A DNA stretch of 5,131 nt from Methanosarcina sp. (lineage in GTDB: Archaea > Halobacteriota > Methanosarcinia > Methanosarcinales > Methanosarcinaceae). The position numbers were made by a program, and so were the translations under genes. The stretch spans positions 1 through 5,131 of the forward strand of contig JAMXLQ010000095.1 of NCBI GenBank assembly GCA_024280975.1, in the 5' to 3' direction. Of this stretch, positions 1-5,131 are shown piece by piece. How positions within the stretch are numbered: position 1 is the first letter of the stretch; every line of letters starts with the position of its first letter. A model generated the notes under the pieces. The model made no database searches. It was not told the origin of the DNA and saw only the letters and a program-made list of their open reading frames with translations.

Positions 1-212
1 ATTATATGCTTATACTTTTTGTAAAGGAGAATAAGAAAATAATAGCAGTTGACTCCGAGACTAATACAGCAATTACAGTAAAAATGACAAAAAGCAGAAA
101 AGGAAAAAAGAGGCATGGAAGAAAATAAAAAGAATATGTTGGAAAAAATTTAGGGAAAAAATGAAAAGATAGGTTGGGAAAGAGACATAAGAGAAAAGAA
201 ATTGAAAAAAGA

Positions 213-236
213 TCTAGGGAAAAGAAAAATCCTAGA
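213..236 (-). terminator. Hairpin plus T-rich tract downstream of the UbiA-family gene
   Basis: Six-base arms (TCTAGG at 213-218, CCTAGA at 231-236) enclose a 12-nt loop, starting about 30 nt past the stop of the minus-strand prenyltransferase gene. Read on the minus strand, the stem is followed by a long pyrimidine run (TCTTTTTTC and similar, complement of about 180-212). That fits archaeal termination, which relies mainly on U-rich tracts. The rest of 1-266 is strikingly purine-rich on the plus strand and has no ORF longer than a few codons with a believable start. I see no gene there. Confidence 0.45.
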
Positions 237-266
237 GCATCTTTTCAACATCACTATTTTTCCTGT

Positions 267-1160
267 TTAGTATATATAGTCGAGAATAATTGAAACCGCA
301 TAGATTATAAGGACTCCGTGGAAAATGGGAAGTACCTTCAAGCCAGCTGCGGGACTTTTTTCTTTCCAGAGATAGAGGTTTGACCCTGCAAGAAGTACAA
401 ACCCCATAAGAAAGCCGTAAAGGGCGATATTTCCAAGTTCCCTGAGAAAAAAAGCAGCTGCAAGGAAATGCAGGACCGTAAAACCTGTAATCCAGTACAT
501 TGTCCCTTTTTCACCGTAGAGTACGGTTATGGATTTCATGCCTCTTGCTAGATCATTTTTCAGGTCTATAAAGTCGTTCAATCCCAAGTGCGCCATTGTC
601 CAAGGATAAAAGAAGACAATATATAGGAGCATTGTCGTGTCAGGTTGCCCGTAGCAGAGATAACCTGCTGCGGGAAAAAGTGTGAAATCCGTCCTGCCCA
701 GGAGTTGCGCAATTGGGTATTTCTGATTTCTTTTTTTCACCTGGTAAAAGGCCTCAACGCCGTATGAGTACAGCATTATTGCAAAGACATAGAGCGAATT
801 TGGATAGGGAAGTGTGAAAATAAGGGTAGAAGTGATTCCTGCAAGCAGAATGAACAGTAATAAGGCGTTTCTTGATGAGATCTTCCCTGACGGGATGGGC
901 CGGCTTTTAAAAGGCCTCCAGTATTTGGTAAGCGTGTTCTCAACGTCAAGCCTGTCTCTATTTCTGTCCACGTAGTCGTTAAGCACGAAACCGGCTTCAA
1001 AACCAAACAAGCCTATGAGGGCAGCTTTAATCGTTAGCGACAAGGAAAAGTCGCCGTAATTTGCAAAAGCGAGCATCAGCCCGGAGCAAAAGATCAGGGG
1101 CCACGCCGGAAGAAAATGAACTCGTAGAAGGTCAAAGTAGGCTTTCAGGGTTTTTGTCAT
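267..1160 (-). CDS. UbiA-family prenyltransferase, integral membrane
   Basis: This 297-residue membrane protein has about eight or nine hydrophobic helices. UbiA enzymes transfer a polyprenyl chain from its diphosphate to an acceptor, using two Asp-rich motifs to hold Mg-diphosphate. Both are visible: NDYVDRNRD (N61, D62, D65, D69) and NDFIDLKND (N195, D196, D199, D203), the latter followed by a GMKSITVLYG loop. The family signature RPIPSG lies at 87-92. The acceptor is not clear. In archaea, candidates include geranylgeranylglyceryl phosphate (membrane lipid synthesis) and the aromatic precursor of methanophenazine. The spacer between the first motif and RPIPSG is about ten residues longer than in typical archaeal DGGGP synthases, which argues against a simple DGGGP synthase call. 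The ATG start follows GAGG (1168-1171 on the complement) with 7 nt spacing. It ends in TAA and has no close partner gene, so it is probably monocistronic. Family assignment is firm; substrate is unknown. Confidence 0.93.
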   Translation of the reverse strand: MTKTLKAYFDLLRVHFLPAWPLIFCSGLMLAFANYGDFSLSLTIKAALIGLFGFEAGFVLNDYVDRNRDRLDVENTLTKYWRPFKSRPIPSGKISSRNALLLFILLAGITSTLIFTLPYPNSLYVFAIMLYSYGVEAFYQVKKRNQKYPIAQLLGRTDFTLFPAAGYLCYGQPDTTMLLYIVFFYPWTMAHLGLNDFIDLKNDLARGMKSITVLYGEKGTMYWITGFTVLHFLAAAFFLRELGNIALYGFLMGFVLLAGSNLYLWKEKSPAAGLKVLPIFHGVLIIYAVSIILDYIY

Positions 1161-1236
1161 TTTTTGGCCTCAATAACAATACAGCAATTAAGGGAAACTA
1201 TTACATAAAAACTATGAAAATAGATTAAAATTTCGG

Positions 1237-1488
1237 CTAAAAAACTTCTATTCCCGCAAGCCTTTTTAAAAAACGGTGTGATAAACCGTCACAACGGTTT
1301 TGGTCAAACGGCACAACGCTTGCGCTCAAGGGGGCTGATTTGTCCATGCTACAGGTTTCAAAAACTGTCTGTGAGTTTTTTCCAAATACCAGGAGAAAAC
1401 AAGAAGCAAAAGAGTTTGAGATCAACTTCAATAATCTAGATTCTGCGTATAGATAAAATAAGCTTATGCAGATATTTTCAAAATGCAC
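1237..1488 (-). other. Doubtful short ORF (83 codons), possible repeat-derived fragment
   Basis: The frame opens at GTG and closes at TAG, with no convincing ribosome binding site. An internal ATG at codon 48 would give a 36-residue peptide ending in RFLKRLAGIEVF. The first half looks like translated AT-rich spacer. The C-terminal half is less AT-rich than its surroundings and coincides with inverted repeats. My impression, unverified, is that similar short peptides recur in Methanosarcina genomes, so this may be a piece of a dispersed repeat or a structured RNA rather than a gene. No function can be given. Confidence 0.25.
1273..1300. repeat. Overlapping inverted repeats able to form alternative hairpins
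   Basis: ACGGT (1273-1277) can pair with ACCGT (1285-1289) across a 7-nt loop. Alternatively AAACCGT (1283-1289) can pair with ACGGTTT (1294-1300) across a 4-nt loop. Both use 1285-1289, so they exclude each other. Further ACGG and AACG words follow up to about 1318. The arrangement is seen directly; any regulatory role is conjecture. Confidence 0.45.
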
Positions 1489-1609
1489 CTTGGAAACAGG
1501 AATAAAAAAACCGAAAATTACTTTATTTAAATATTTTCTAGGAAATTTTTGATTTTGAAATATAAAGCCATATTTGATTTACATTGGACTGATTTTAAAA
1601 ACTAAAATT

Positions 1610-1630
1610 GTAGCCTTTTAAAAAGGCTAC
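1610..1630 (-). terminator. Perfect 10-bp inverted repeat downstream of the lipoprotein gene
   Basis: Arms at 1610-1619 (GTAGCCTTTT) and 1621-1630 (AAAAGGCTAC) match perfectly around one central A; in RNA the A/T-rich centre would open as the loop. It starts about 46 nt past the lipoprotein stop. Read on the minus strand it is followed by T-rich sequence (complement of about 1590-1609). It is the strongest hairpin in the window and a likely transcript end. Confidence 0.6.
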
Positions 1631-1676
1631 TGGATAATTCCGTTTTTACACTGCTAAATTAAACATTTGTTATTGT

Positions 1677-2048
1677 TTATTTGTCTGAAGAGTTGTCTGC
1701 AACTCCAGAGTTGTTGTCTGAAGAGTTGTCTTCAAGCGCAGAGTCGTTAGCTGAAGAGTTGCCTACAAGTGTAGCATTGTCAGTTGAAGAGTTGTCTACA
1801 ACTGTAGCATTGTCAGTTGAAGAGTTGTCTACAAGTGTAGCATTGTCAGTTGAAGAGTTGTTTACAACTGCAGAATTGTCTGAAGAGTTGTTCACAGCTG
1901 CAACATCAGCTGCGGTTTGTCCGTTAACTACGTCTCCGCTTGAAGTCCCCGAATTATTTGCTGTGTTTGACTTTCCAGCACAACCGGCTGCAAAGACAAC
2001 AGCAGCTATAACAAGGAGCATTGCCATAATCTTTAACATTTTTTTCAT
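1677..2048 (-). CDS. Small repeat-rich, sequon-rich surface lipoprotein
   Basis: This 123-residue protein has a short basic N-terminus, a hydrophobic segment (about 5-21) and a lipobox, FAAGC, with the lipidated Cys at 23. It should be exported and anchored to the outer face of the membrane. The rest is low-complexity: about seven imperfect 11-residue repeats of the type NSSTDNATLVD from about residue 46 to the end, with no Cys or aromatic residues after the lipobox. I count 15 N-X-S/T sequons (for example N69, N80, N91 in DNAT and N75, N86, N97 in NSS), so heavy N-glycosylation is plausible in an archaeon with an S-layer. No enzymatic or binding domain is visible; a glycosylated spacer or envelope component is an inference. 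The ATG follows GAGGT (complement of 2056-2060) by 7 nt, with a TATA-like box at 2092-2099. It appears monocistronic. Confidence 0.85.
   Translation of the reverse strand: MKKMLKIMAMLLVIAAVVFAAGCAGKSNTANNSGTSSGDVVNGQTAADVAAVNNSSDNSAVVNNSSTDNATLVDNSSTDNATVVDNSSTDNATLVGNSSANDSALEDNSSDNNSGVADNSSDK
1684..1911 (-). repeat. 33-bp coding tandem repeats, about seven units
   Basis: Five successive 33-bp units run at 1684-1716, 1717-1749, 1750-1782, 1783-1815 and 1816-1848. A 30-bp unit (1849-1878) and a degenerate unit (1879-1911) follow. Nearly every unit carries the word GAAGAGTTG on the plus strand. The units at 1783 and 1816 differ at only one position. All periods are multiples of three, so gain or loss of units keeps the lipoprotein in frame. 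The repeats also keep the opposite strand open. Confidence 0.85.
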
Positions 2049-2091
2049 TAATAATACCTCTAAAGTTCTCTTCCTTTTTTACACCCAGCTC

Positions 2092-2099
2092 ATATAAAA
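2092..2099 (-). promoter_or_regulatory. TATA box for the lipoprotein gene
   Basis: On the minus strand it reads TTTTATAT. A start site about 25 nt downstream would fall near 2070, giving a leader of roughly 20 nt that just includes the GAGGT site. It lies at the edge of an imperfect inverted repeat (CATAT at 2091-2095, ATATG at 2112-2116). Confidence 0.5.
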
Positions 2100-2351
2100 T
2101 TATTGGTTTTCATATGAGATATTTATCCATGACCAGCCAATAAGATTAAAACTTTTCGATTTGGTAAAAAAATGATACAACGAAATAGTTTATAAAATTG
2201 GAATGTATAGTCCATTAGGGCTTTTTTGTAATAGACTATGAGTTATGAAAAACTAATTAAGCTATTTTTTTCCAAAGTTCGTATAATAAATTCCAAACTA
2301 GGAATAAATGCGTAGACAATCAAAAAGAATAGCCATATGGAAAGAGAAAAG

Positions 2352-2359
2352 TATATAAA
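2352..2359 (+). promoter_or_regulatory. TATA box for the YigZ-family gene
   Basis: TATATAAA preceded by a purine-rich GAGAAAAG resembles an archaeal BRE plus TATA element. Transcription would start near 2380, leaving a leader of about 70 nt before the CTG at 2450. The leader holds a small possible hairpin (AAACC at 2392-2396, GGTTT at 2408-2412). Confidence 0.5.
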
Positions 2360-2437
2360 TATGGCGTAGAATTCCTCCGTTGAAGAAGTACAAACCTATA
2401 AACACCCGGTTTAGAAAAGACACATCAGAACTACTAT

Positions 2438-2441
2438 GAGG
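2438..2441 (+). promoter_or_regulatory. Ribosome binding site that points to a CTG start
   Basis: GAGG lies 8 nt before the CTG at 2450 and 5 nt before an ATA at 2447. The two other well-supported genes here use GAGG-type sites 7 nt before ATG. By contrast the TTG at 2510 has no such site. This decides in favour of initiation near 2450. Confidence 0.5.
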
Positions 2442-2449
2442 ATAAAATA

Positions 2450-3052
2450 CTGAAAAGTTACAAAACTCTTAACTGCTGCGGCAAGGCTCAAAAAGAATTT
2501 AAAAATTCTTTGTTCATAGGTTACGCTAGACCTGTAGGACGCGAATATGAGGCAAAAGCTTTCATAGAAGAGATAAAGAAATTACACTGGGACGCAAATC
2601 ATAACGTTTCGGCTTATTATATTAAAGAAAAAAGCTATTTTGCTATCAAATATGATGATGACGGAGAGCCTGCCGGTAGTTCAGGAAAACCTATTTTTAA
2701 AATACTTGAGTCAAAAGAAATCCTGAATGCTGTTGTAGTCGTAACTCGATATTTTGGGGGAATAAAACTTGGTTTTGGGGGACTGTCAAGAGCGTACCGG
2801 GATACGGCACTTTCCGTGATTGAAGAAGCAGAAATTATTGAAGTCTTCGAGCAGGTAAGATTAAGAGTACGCCTGAAATATTCGGAAAGCCAGAAAGCAA
2901 GAAGTCTGATAGAAAAATACGGAATAATTCAGGAAGAAATTTACTCGGATACCGTGGAATTCATACTCCTTGTAAGAAAAGATCTTGAAGATGAATTCGT
3001 TAAAAAAGTGAGAGATCAGACAAAAAATAAGGTAGAGCTTGAAAAGCTTTAA
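2450..3052 (+). CDS. YigZ/IMPACT-family protein with non-canonical start
   Basis: This is a YigZ/IMPACT (UPF0029) protein of 200 residues when read from CTG 2450, the usual family length. Signature motifs are DDDGEPAGSSGKP (69-81) and RYFGGIKLGFGGL (100-112). The C-terminal part (about 135-200) fits the small ferredoxin-like domain (DUF1949 type) of bacterial YigZ. The biochemical role in archaea is not established; eukaryotic IMPACT regulates translation through Gcn1/Gcn2, and bacterial members are thought to bind nucleic acid or the translation machinery. No ATG or GTG occurs in frame between the upstream stop at 2399 and the conserved region. The TTG at 2510 would delete SYKTLNCCGKAQKEF, which fits the family N-terminus, so CTG 2450 behind GAGG is preferred. 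Either CTG (or ATA 2447) really initiates, or an ancestral ATG was mutated. Ends in TAA; monocistronic. Family call is firm, start is moderate. Confidence 0.88.
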   Translation: MKSYKTLNCCGKAQKEFKNSLFIGYARPVGREYEAKAFIEEIKKLHWDANHNVSAYYIKEKSYFAIKYDDDGEPAGSSGKPIFKILESKEILNAVVVVTRYFGGIKLGFGGLSRAYRDTALSVIEEAEIIEVFEQVRLRVRLKYSESQKARSLIEKYGIIQEEIYSDTVEFILLVRKDLEDEFVKKVRDQTKNKVELEKL

Positions 3053-3064
3053 TTGAACTAACAA

Positions 3065-3110
3065 AAGCTGATCTTTAATTCTAAAAAAACAACAAGAGAT
3101 AGCTCAGCTT
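3065..3110 (+). terminator. Possible terminator hairpin after the YigZ-family gene
   Basis: AAGCTGA (3065-3071) is complementary to TCAGCTT (3104-3110), and ATCT/AGAT can extend the stem with a bulge. The loop is long and no strong T-run follows, so this is weak support for a transcript end 12 nt past the stop codon. Confidence 0.28.
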
Positions 3111-3226
3111 CTATTTGGTATTATACAAAACAAAGTATTGCGCCGATGTGTCTTCTATTAACCGTTGGAAAGTGAAAAGGCTCAAAAAATAAATAGAAAG
3201 TATAATAATACATGAGAAAAAGTGAC

Positions 3227-4070
3227 ATGGAGATAAAAGGGCTGAAAAATTCGAAAAATGGCAAGAAAAGAGGCTGAATTCGCAATTGAAATGGCAGCTG
3301 GAGAAGATGGAATCCTGGCATCATGATGGAGAAATATTTTGTGAAGCTGATCCTGACGGTTTTTTTATCGCAGAAATTGAAGGAAAGCTTATAAGTTGTG
3401 CCTCTGCTGTCGCACATGATGATTCCTTTGGTTTCCTTGGGCTCTATGTTGTTAAACCCGAATTTAGGGAAAAAGGAGTTGTGGTGAAATTAACTGAAAA
3501 ATGCCTGGACATCTGTGAAAAGGAACATTGGACTTGATGGGGTAGTAGAAAACGAAAGGAAATACCAGGAGATTATGAAATTCAAGTCCTTTTATAGCAA
3601 CTTGCTCTTTGAAGGAAGAGGGGGAGGAGAAATTCCGGAGGATCTTGTAAAAATTTCAGCCGTTTCATTTGAAAGCTTGCTGGAGTACGATAGAGAAATG
3701 CTTCCAGCTCCCAGATCTGCCTTTCTGGAAAAAATGGATAGAACAACCTGATTCTTATGCCTTTGCAGCAGTTGAGGCAGGAAAGCTGAAAGGATATGGC
3801 GTTATAAGAAAATGCCAAACAGGATACAAAATAGGTCCTCTTTTCGCAGATGACCAGAGGGCAGCAGAAAAAGTATTTCGAGGTCTCAGGGCCTCTGTTC
3901 CAGATGAAACCATATATCTGGATGTTCCGGAACAAAACAAAAAGGCAATAGAAATTGCAAAAAAATATAGTATGACTGTAATGTTCAAAACAATCCGTAT
4001 GTATAGCCGGGAAGAGCCTAAAATAAAAATTGAGAAGGTTTATGGTGTCACAAGCTTCGAACTTGGATGA
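3227..4070 (+). pseudogene. GNAT-family N-acetyltransferase pseudogene, multiple frameshifts
   Basis: Pieces in three frames join into one acetyltransferase of about 280 residues. They are MEIKGLK (3227), MARKEAEFAIEMAA (3258), WNPGI (3308), HDGEIFCEADPDGFFIAE to CLDICE (about 3324-3519), RNIGLDGVVE to APRSAFLEK (3521-3733), and WIEQPDSYAFAAVE to GVTSFELG (3735-4067), stop TGA. The N-terminal half is a GNAT fold; the C-terminal half resembles the second domain of two-domain GNAT proteins. Inferred lesions are +A near 3254-3258, one base lost near 3306, one lost near 3323, net +1 near 3520, and +A in the A6 run at 3729-3734. The acetyl-CoA loop, normally R-x-x-G-x-G/A, reads REKGVV, a missense change that sequencing slips would not easily explain. 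Loss of function is therefore very likely. Its substrate is unknown. It converges on the minus-strand fusion gene. Confidence 0.85.
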
Positions 4071-4092
4071 AAAGGCAAATAGATTTACAATC

Positions 4093-4105
4093 CGATTGAA
4101 AATCG
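4093..4105. terminator. Small hairpin between convergent genes
   Basis: CGATT (4093-4097) pairs with AATCG (4101-4105) around GAA. It sits in the 44-nt gap between the acetyltransferase pseudogene and the 3' end of the fusion gene and could serve either strand. It is short and has only modest T-rich flanks. Confidence 0.3.
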
Positions 4106-4114
4106 AATATATAA

Positions 4115-4825
4115 CTACAGTTTGAGGTCTCTTATGTGATGCCCATACTGCTCTTCCCAGGATGGAGCAGTTACACAGACCTGCTTGAAATTTCCACGGA
4201 ACCAGAACTTTTTCCCTGCAGGCACGACGACTACGTCTCCGGCTCGAGCCTCAAACTCTCTATCCTCAACTGTCCAGACTCCACGACCTTCTAGGATATA
4301 ATAAAAGAAATTGCTTTTTTCACGCAGGAATTCCTCTGTATGTCCTTTCTGTGTTTCCTGATAGAGCATAGCGGCATTTCCTGATTCAGTTTTAGTAGTG
4401 TAGATTCTCATCTTCACTCCATGTTTATCAATTAATGTTGCATCCTCAGGCTTGAAAACTACACGCCTGGACTCTACAGAGTTAGCAGGCCGTAACCCAG
4501 GATGAAAGCCTTCTTCAAGTGGATTAAGAAGGAGGAAATTTTCTTCAAATCCACCCTTTTCCTGCTTTTTCCGTTCCCTCATAGCCTCAAGTTCAGCTTT
4601 TGAAGAACCTCTGAGTTCTGCTATTCTGTAAATTATCTCAAGCAAGTCCGCAAGCTCCTCAAGCTCCTTGCTGTCAAGATATTCCTTAAGTTCTTCTTCT
4701 AGCTTATTTTCAAGTTCAGGAAGAAAACTGGAATCTGAAAGTTTACTGATAATACACTCCTTGCCTGAAAGTTTGAGAATTTCAGGTATAAGGTCCCTAA
4801 CTGCTTTTGAATTATTTTCTGTCAT
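4115..4825 (-). CDS. MazG-like NTP pyrophosphohydrolase fused to a degenerate cupin
   Basis: This is a 236-residue soluble protein. Residues about 7-100 match the small all-alpha NTP pyrophosphohydrolases of the KLVRDKIPE type, often labelled phosphoribosyl-ATP pyrophosphohydrolase-like: KAVRDLIPE (7-15), metal motif EELKE (44-48) with ELAD (57-60), and KKQEKGGFEENFLL near 86-99. Such enzymes cleave NTPs to NMP and pyrophosphate, often as nucleotide-pool cleaners; the substrate here is unknown. After a linker (101-145), residues 146-225 form a cupin: FFYYILEGRG (173-182), then GDVVVVPAGKKFWF (197-209 region). The usual metal-binding HxH and second-motif His are absent, so the cupin may be a ligand-binding or structural module. 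The ATG at 4825 is chosen over an in-frame TTG at 4999 because the extra 58 residues look non-coding and contain the TATA-like box at 4906-4913. Stop is TAG, with TAA nine codons later. Confidence 0.85.
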   Translation of the reverse strand: MTENNSKAVRDLIPEILKLSGKECIISKLSDSSFLPELENKLEEELKEYLDSKELEELADLLEIIYRIAELRGSSKAELEAMRERKKQEKGGFEENFLLLNPLEEGFHPGLRPANSVESRRVVFKPEDATLIDKHGVKMRIYTTKTESGNAAMLYQETQKGHTEEFLREKSNFFYYILEGRGVWTVEDREFEARAGDVVVVPAGKKFWFRGNFKQVCVTAPSWEEQYGHHIRDLKL

Positions 4826-4905
4826 AGTTTTGCCCAGATCACAGTTAATTTTTGAGTAAGAGCAGCCGATCGTTAAGCCCGTCTGGCAGTAATTATTAGC
4901 TATGA

Positions 4906-4913
4906 TTTTATAT
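4906..4913 (-). promoter_or_regulatory. TATA box for the pyrophosphohydrolase-cupin gene
   Basis: The minus strand reads ATATAAAA, preceded by GAAGCCA. A start about 25 nt on, near 4883, would give a leader of nearly 60 nt to the ATG at 4825. No strong ribosome binding site is visible just before that ATG (only GGG about 5 nt upstream). Confidence 0.45.
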
Positions 4914-4976
4914 TGGCTTCTACAGTATTCATAAGTCTGAGAGGTTCGGTAAATAGAAAAGGAAAAAGTTCGAAAG

Positions 4977-4990
4977 CTCCCTTTAAGGAG
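4977..4990 (-). terminator. Weak hairpin and T-rich tract after the methyltransferase gene
   Basis: CTCC (4977-4980) and GGAG (4987-4990) form a short stem about 26 nt past the methyltransferase stop. On the minus strand it is followed by the T-rich stretch AACTTTTTCCTTTTC, a plausible archaeal termination signal. Confidence 0.35.
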
Positions 4991-5016
4991 ATTTACCAAA
5001 GGTTCTTAACCAAGAT

Positions 5017-5131
5017 TCACTGTGAGAAGTAATCATCTCTTGCCCTGATAAGCGCCTTTATATTCTCAAGTGGAGTATGGGGTGCAAGTCCACAACCTGG
5101 GGCAAGGATATCAATTCCATCTTCAAGGCAG
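5017..5131 (-). CDS. Methylcobamide:CoM methyltransferase, MtaA/MtbA type, C-terminal fragment
   Basis: Only the last 37 codons are in the window; the gene continues past the right edge. The segment reads [20 protein letters not shown], then [12 protein letters not shown] and a TGA stop. This is the characteristic end of the uroporphyrinogen decarboxylase-like enzymes that move a methyl group from a corrinoid protein to coenzyme M in methylotrophic methanogenesis. The Cys in APGCG corresponds to the last zinc ligand of the family's H-x-C...C site, where zinc activates the CoM thiol. Which corrinoid partner it serves (methanol, methylamine or methylsulfide pathway) cannot be told from this piece, and a related UroD-family methyltransferase of other specificity is possible. 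The next gene downstream on the same strand starts about 190 nt away behind its own TATA-like box, so they are probably not co-transcribed. Confidence 0.82.
   Translation of the reverse strand, partial: CLEDGIDILAPGCGLAPHTPLENIKALIRARDDYFSQ

Larger units (their letters stand above)
1161..1676. other. Long intergenic gap with structured DNA
   Basis: This 516-bp stretch separates the lipoprotein gene from the prenyltransferase gene; both genes lie on the minus strand. Near the prenyltransferase it holds that gene's GAGG site and a weak minus-strand TATA-like sequence (complement of 1204-1211). The centre, 1237-1488, has overlapping inverted repeats and one doubtful ORF, listed separately. The lipoprotein's terminator-like hairpin is at 1610-1630. 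From about 1490 to 1605 I see only AT-rich sequence without recognisable content. Confidence 0.7.
2049..2449. other. Divergent intergenic region with promoters for both flanking genes
   Basis: This gap of about 400 bp separates the minus-strand lipoprotein gene from the plus-strand YigZ-family gene. TATA-like boxes face each gene (2092-2099 and 2352-2359). Operator-like inverted repeats are present: an imperfect one at 2091-2116 overlapping the lipoprotein TATA box, ATTCC-6-GGAAT at 2290-2305, and the palindrome CCATATGG at 2333-2340 just upstream of the YigZ TATA box. A third TATA-like sequence (2189-2197) precedes a possible hairpin at 2207-2239. No protein-coding ORF is credible here. Confidence 0.6.

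Noticed and set aside
63..1190. Exact 13-bp direct repeat (AATACAGCAATTA) at 63-75 and 1178-1190, flanking the prenyltransferase gene
   Set aside because: One such match in 5 kb of AT-rich sequence is not far from chance, and no integrase, tRNA end or terminal inverted repeats accompany it.
1684..1911. 33-bp repeats resembling a CRISPR array
   Set aside because: The units are directly adjacent with no unique spacers and encode an in-frame protein repeat.
1681..2097. Open frame of 138 codons on the plus strand opposite the lipoprotein
   Set aside because: It is kept open by the 33-bp repeat. The minus strand has a signal peptide, lipobox, ribosome binding site, TATA-like box and terminator-like hairpin; the plus strand has none of these.
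3121..3417. Minus-strand frame of 98 codons and similar frames opposite the acetyltransferase remnant and the prenyltransferase gene
   Set aside because: Shadows of the real coding strand with no family resemblance or start signals.
3286..3537. Treating the three open pieces of the acetyltransferase as separate small genes
   Set aside because: Their ends join exactly into one GNAT family sequence in order, each starting mid-domain.
4826..4999. 58-residue N-terminal extension of the fusion protein from TTG 4999
   Set aside because: TTG start, composition unlike a domain, and it contains the TATA-like box; family similarity begins just after the ATG at 4825.

Overview
The window most likely comes from a Methanosarcina-type methanogenic archaeon. 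The DNA is AT-rich with long intergenic gaps. Several genes are preceded by archaeal TATA-like boxes, and the well-started genes carry GAGG-type ribosome binding sites 7-8 nt before the start. The right edge holds the C-terminus of a corrinoid protein:coenzyme M methyltransferase of the MtaA/MtbA group, a methylotrophic methanogenesis enzyme. The genus is inferred from style and gene content.

Layout, left to right. 1-266 is a purine-rich non-coding stretch with a terminator-like hairpin. 267-1160 (minus) encodes an intact UbiA-family membrane prenyltransferase with an unusual spacer after its first Asp-rich motif. 1161-1676 is a long gap with a doubtful short ORF and two mutually exclusive hairpins. 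1677-2048 (minus) encodes a small lipoprotein made almost wholly of 11-residue Asn/Ser/Thr repeats, rich in N-glycosylation sequons. 2049-2449 is a divergent intergenic region with promoters facing both ways. 2450-3052 (plus) encodes a YigZ/IMPACT-family protein whose true N-terminus seems to begin at a CTG codon. 3227-4070 (plus) is a GNAT acetyltransferase pseudogene broken by about five small indels and a damaged acetyl-CoA loop. 4115-4825 (minus) encodes a MazG-like (KLVRDKIPE-type) pyrophosphohydrolase fused to a cupin that lacks the usual metal ligands. 5017-5131 (minus) is the 3' end of the methyltransferase gene.

The genes do not form one pathway. Each seems to be a single transcription unit with its own promoter or terminator-like hairpin. 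No CRISPR array, insertion sequence, tRNA or rRNA was seen. I found no convincing new multi-gene system. The items most worth checking are the pyrophosphohydrolase-cupin fusion, the CTG start, the sequon-rich repeat lipoprotein, and the structured gap at 1237-1488.
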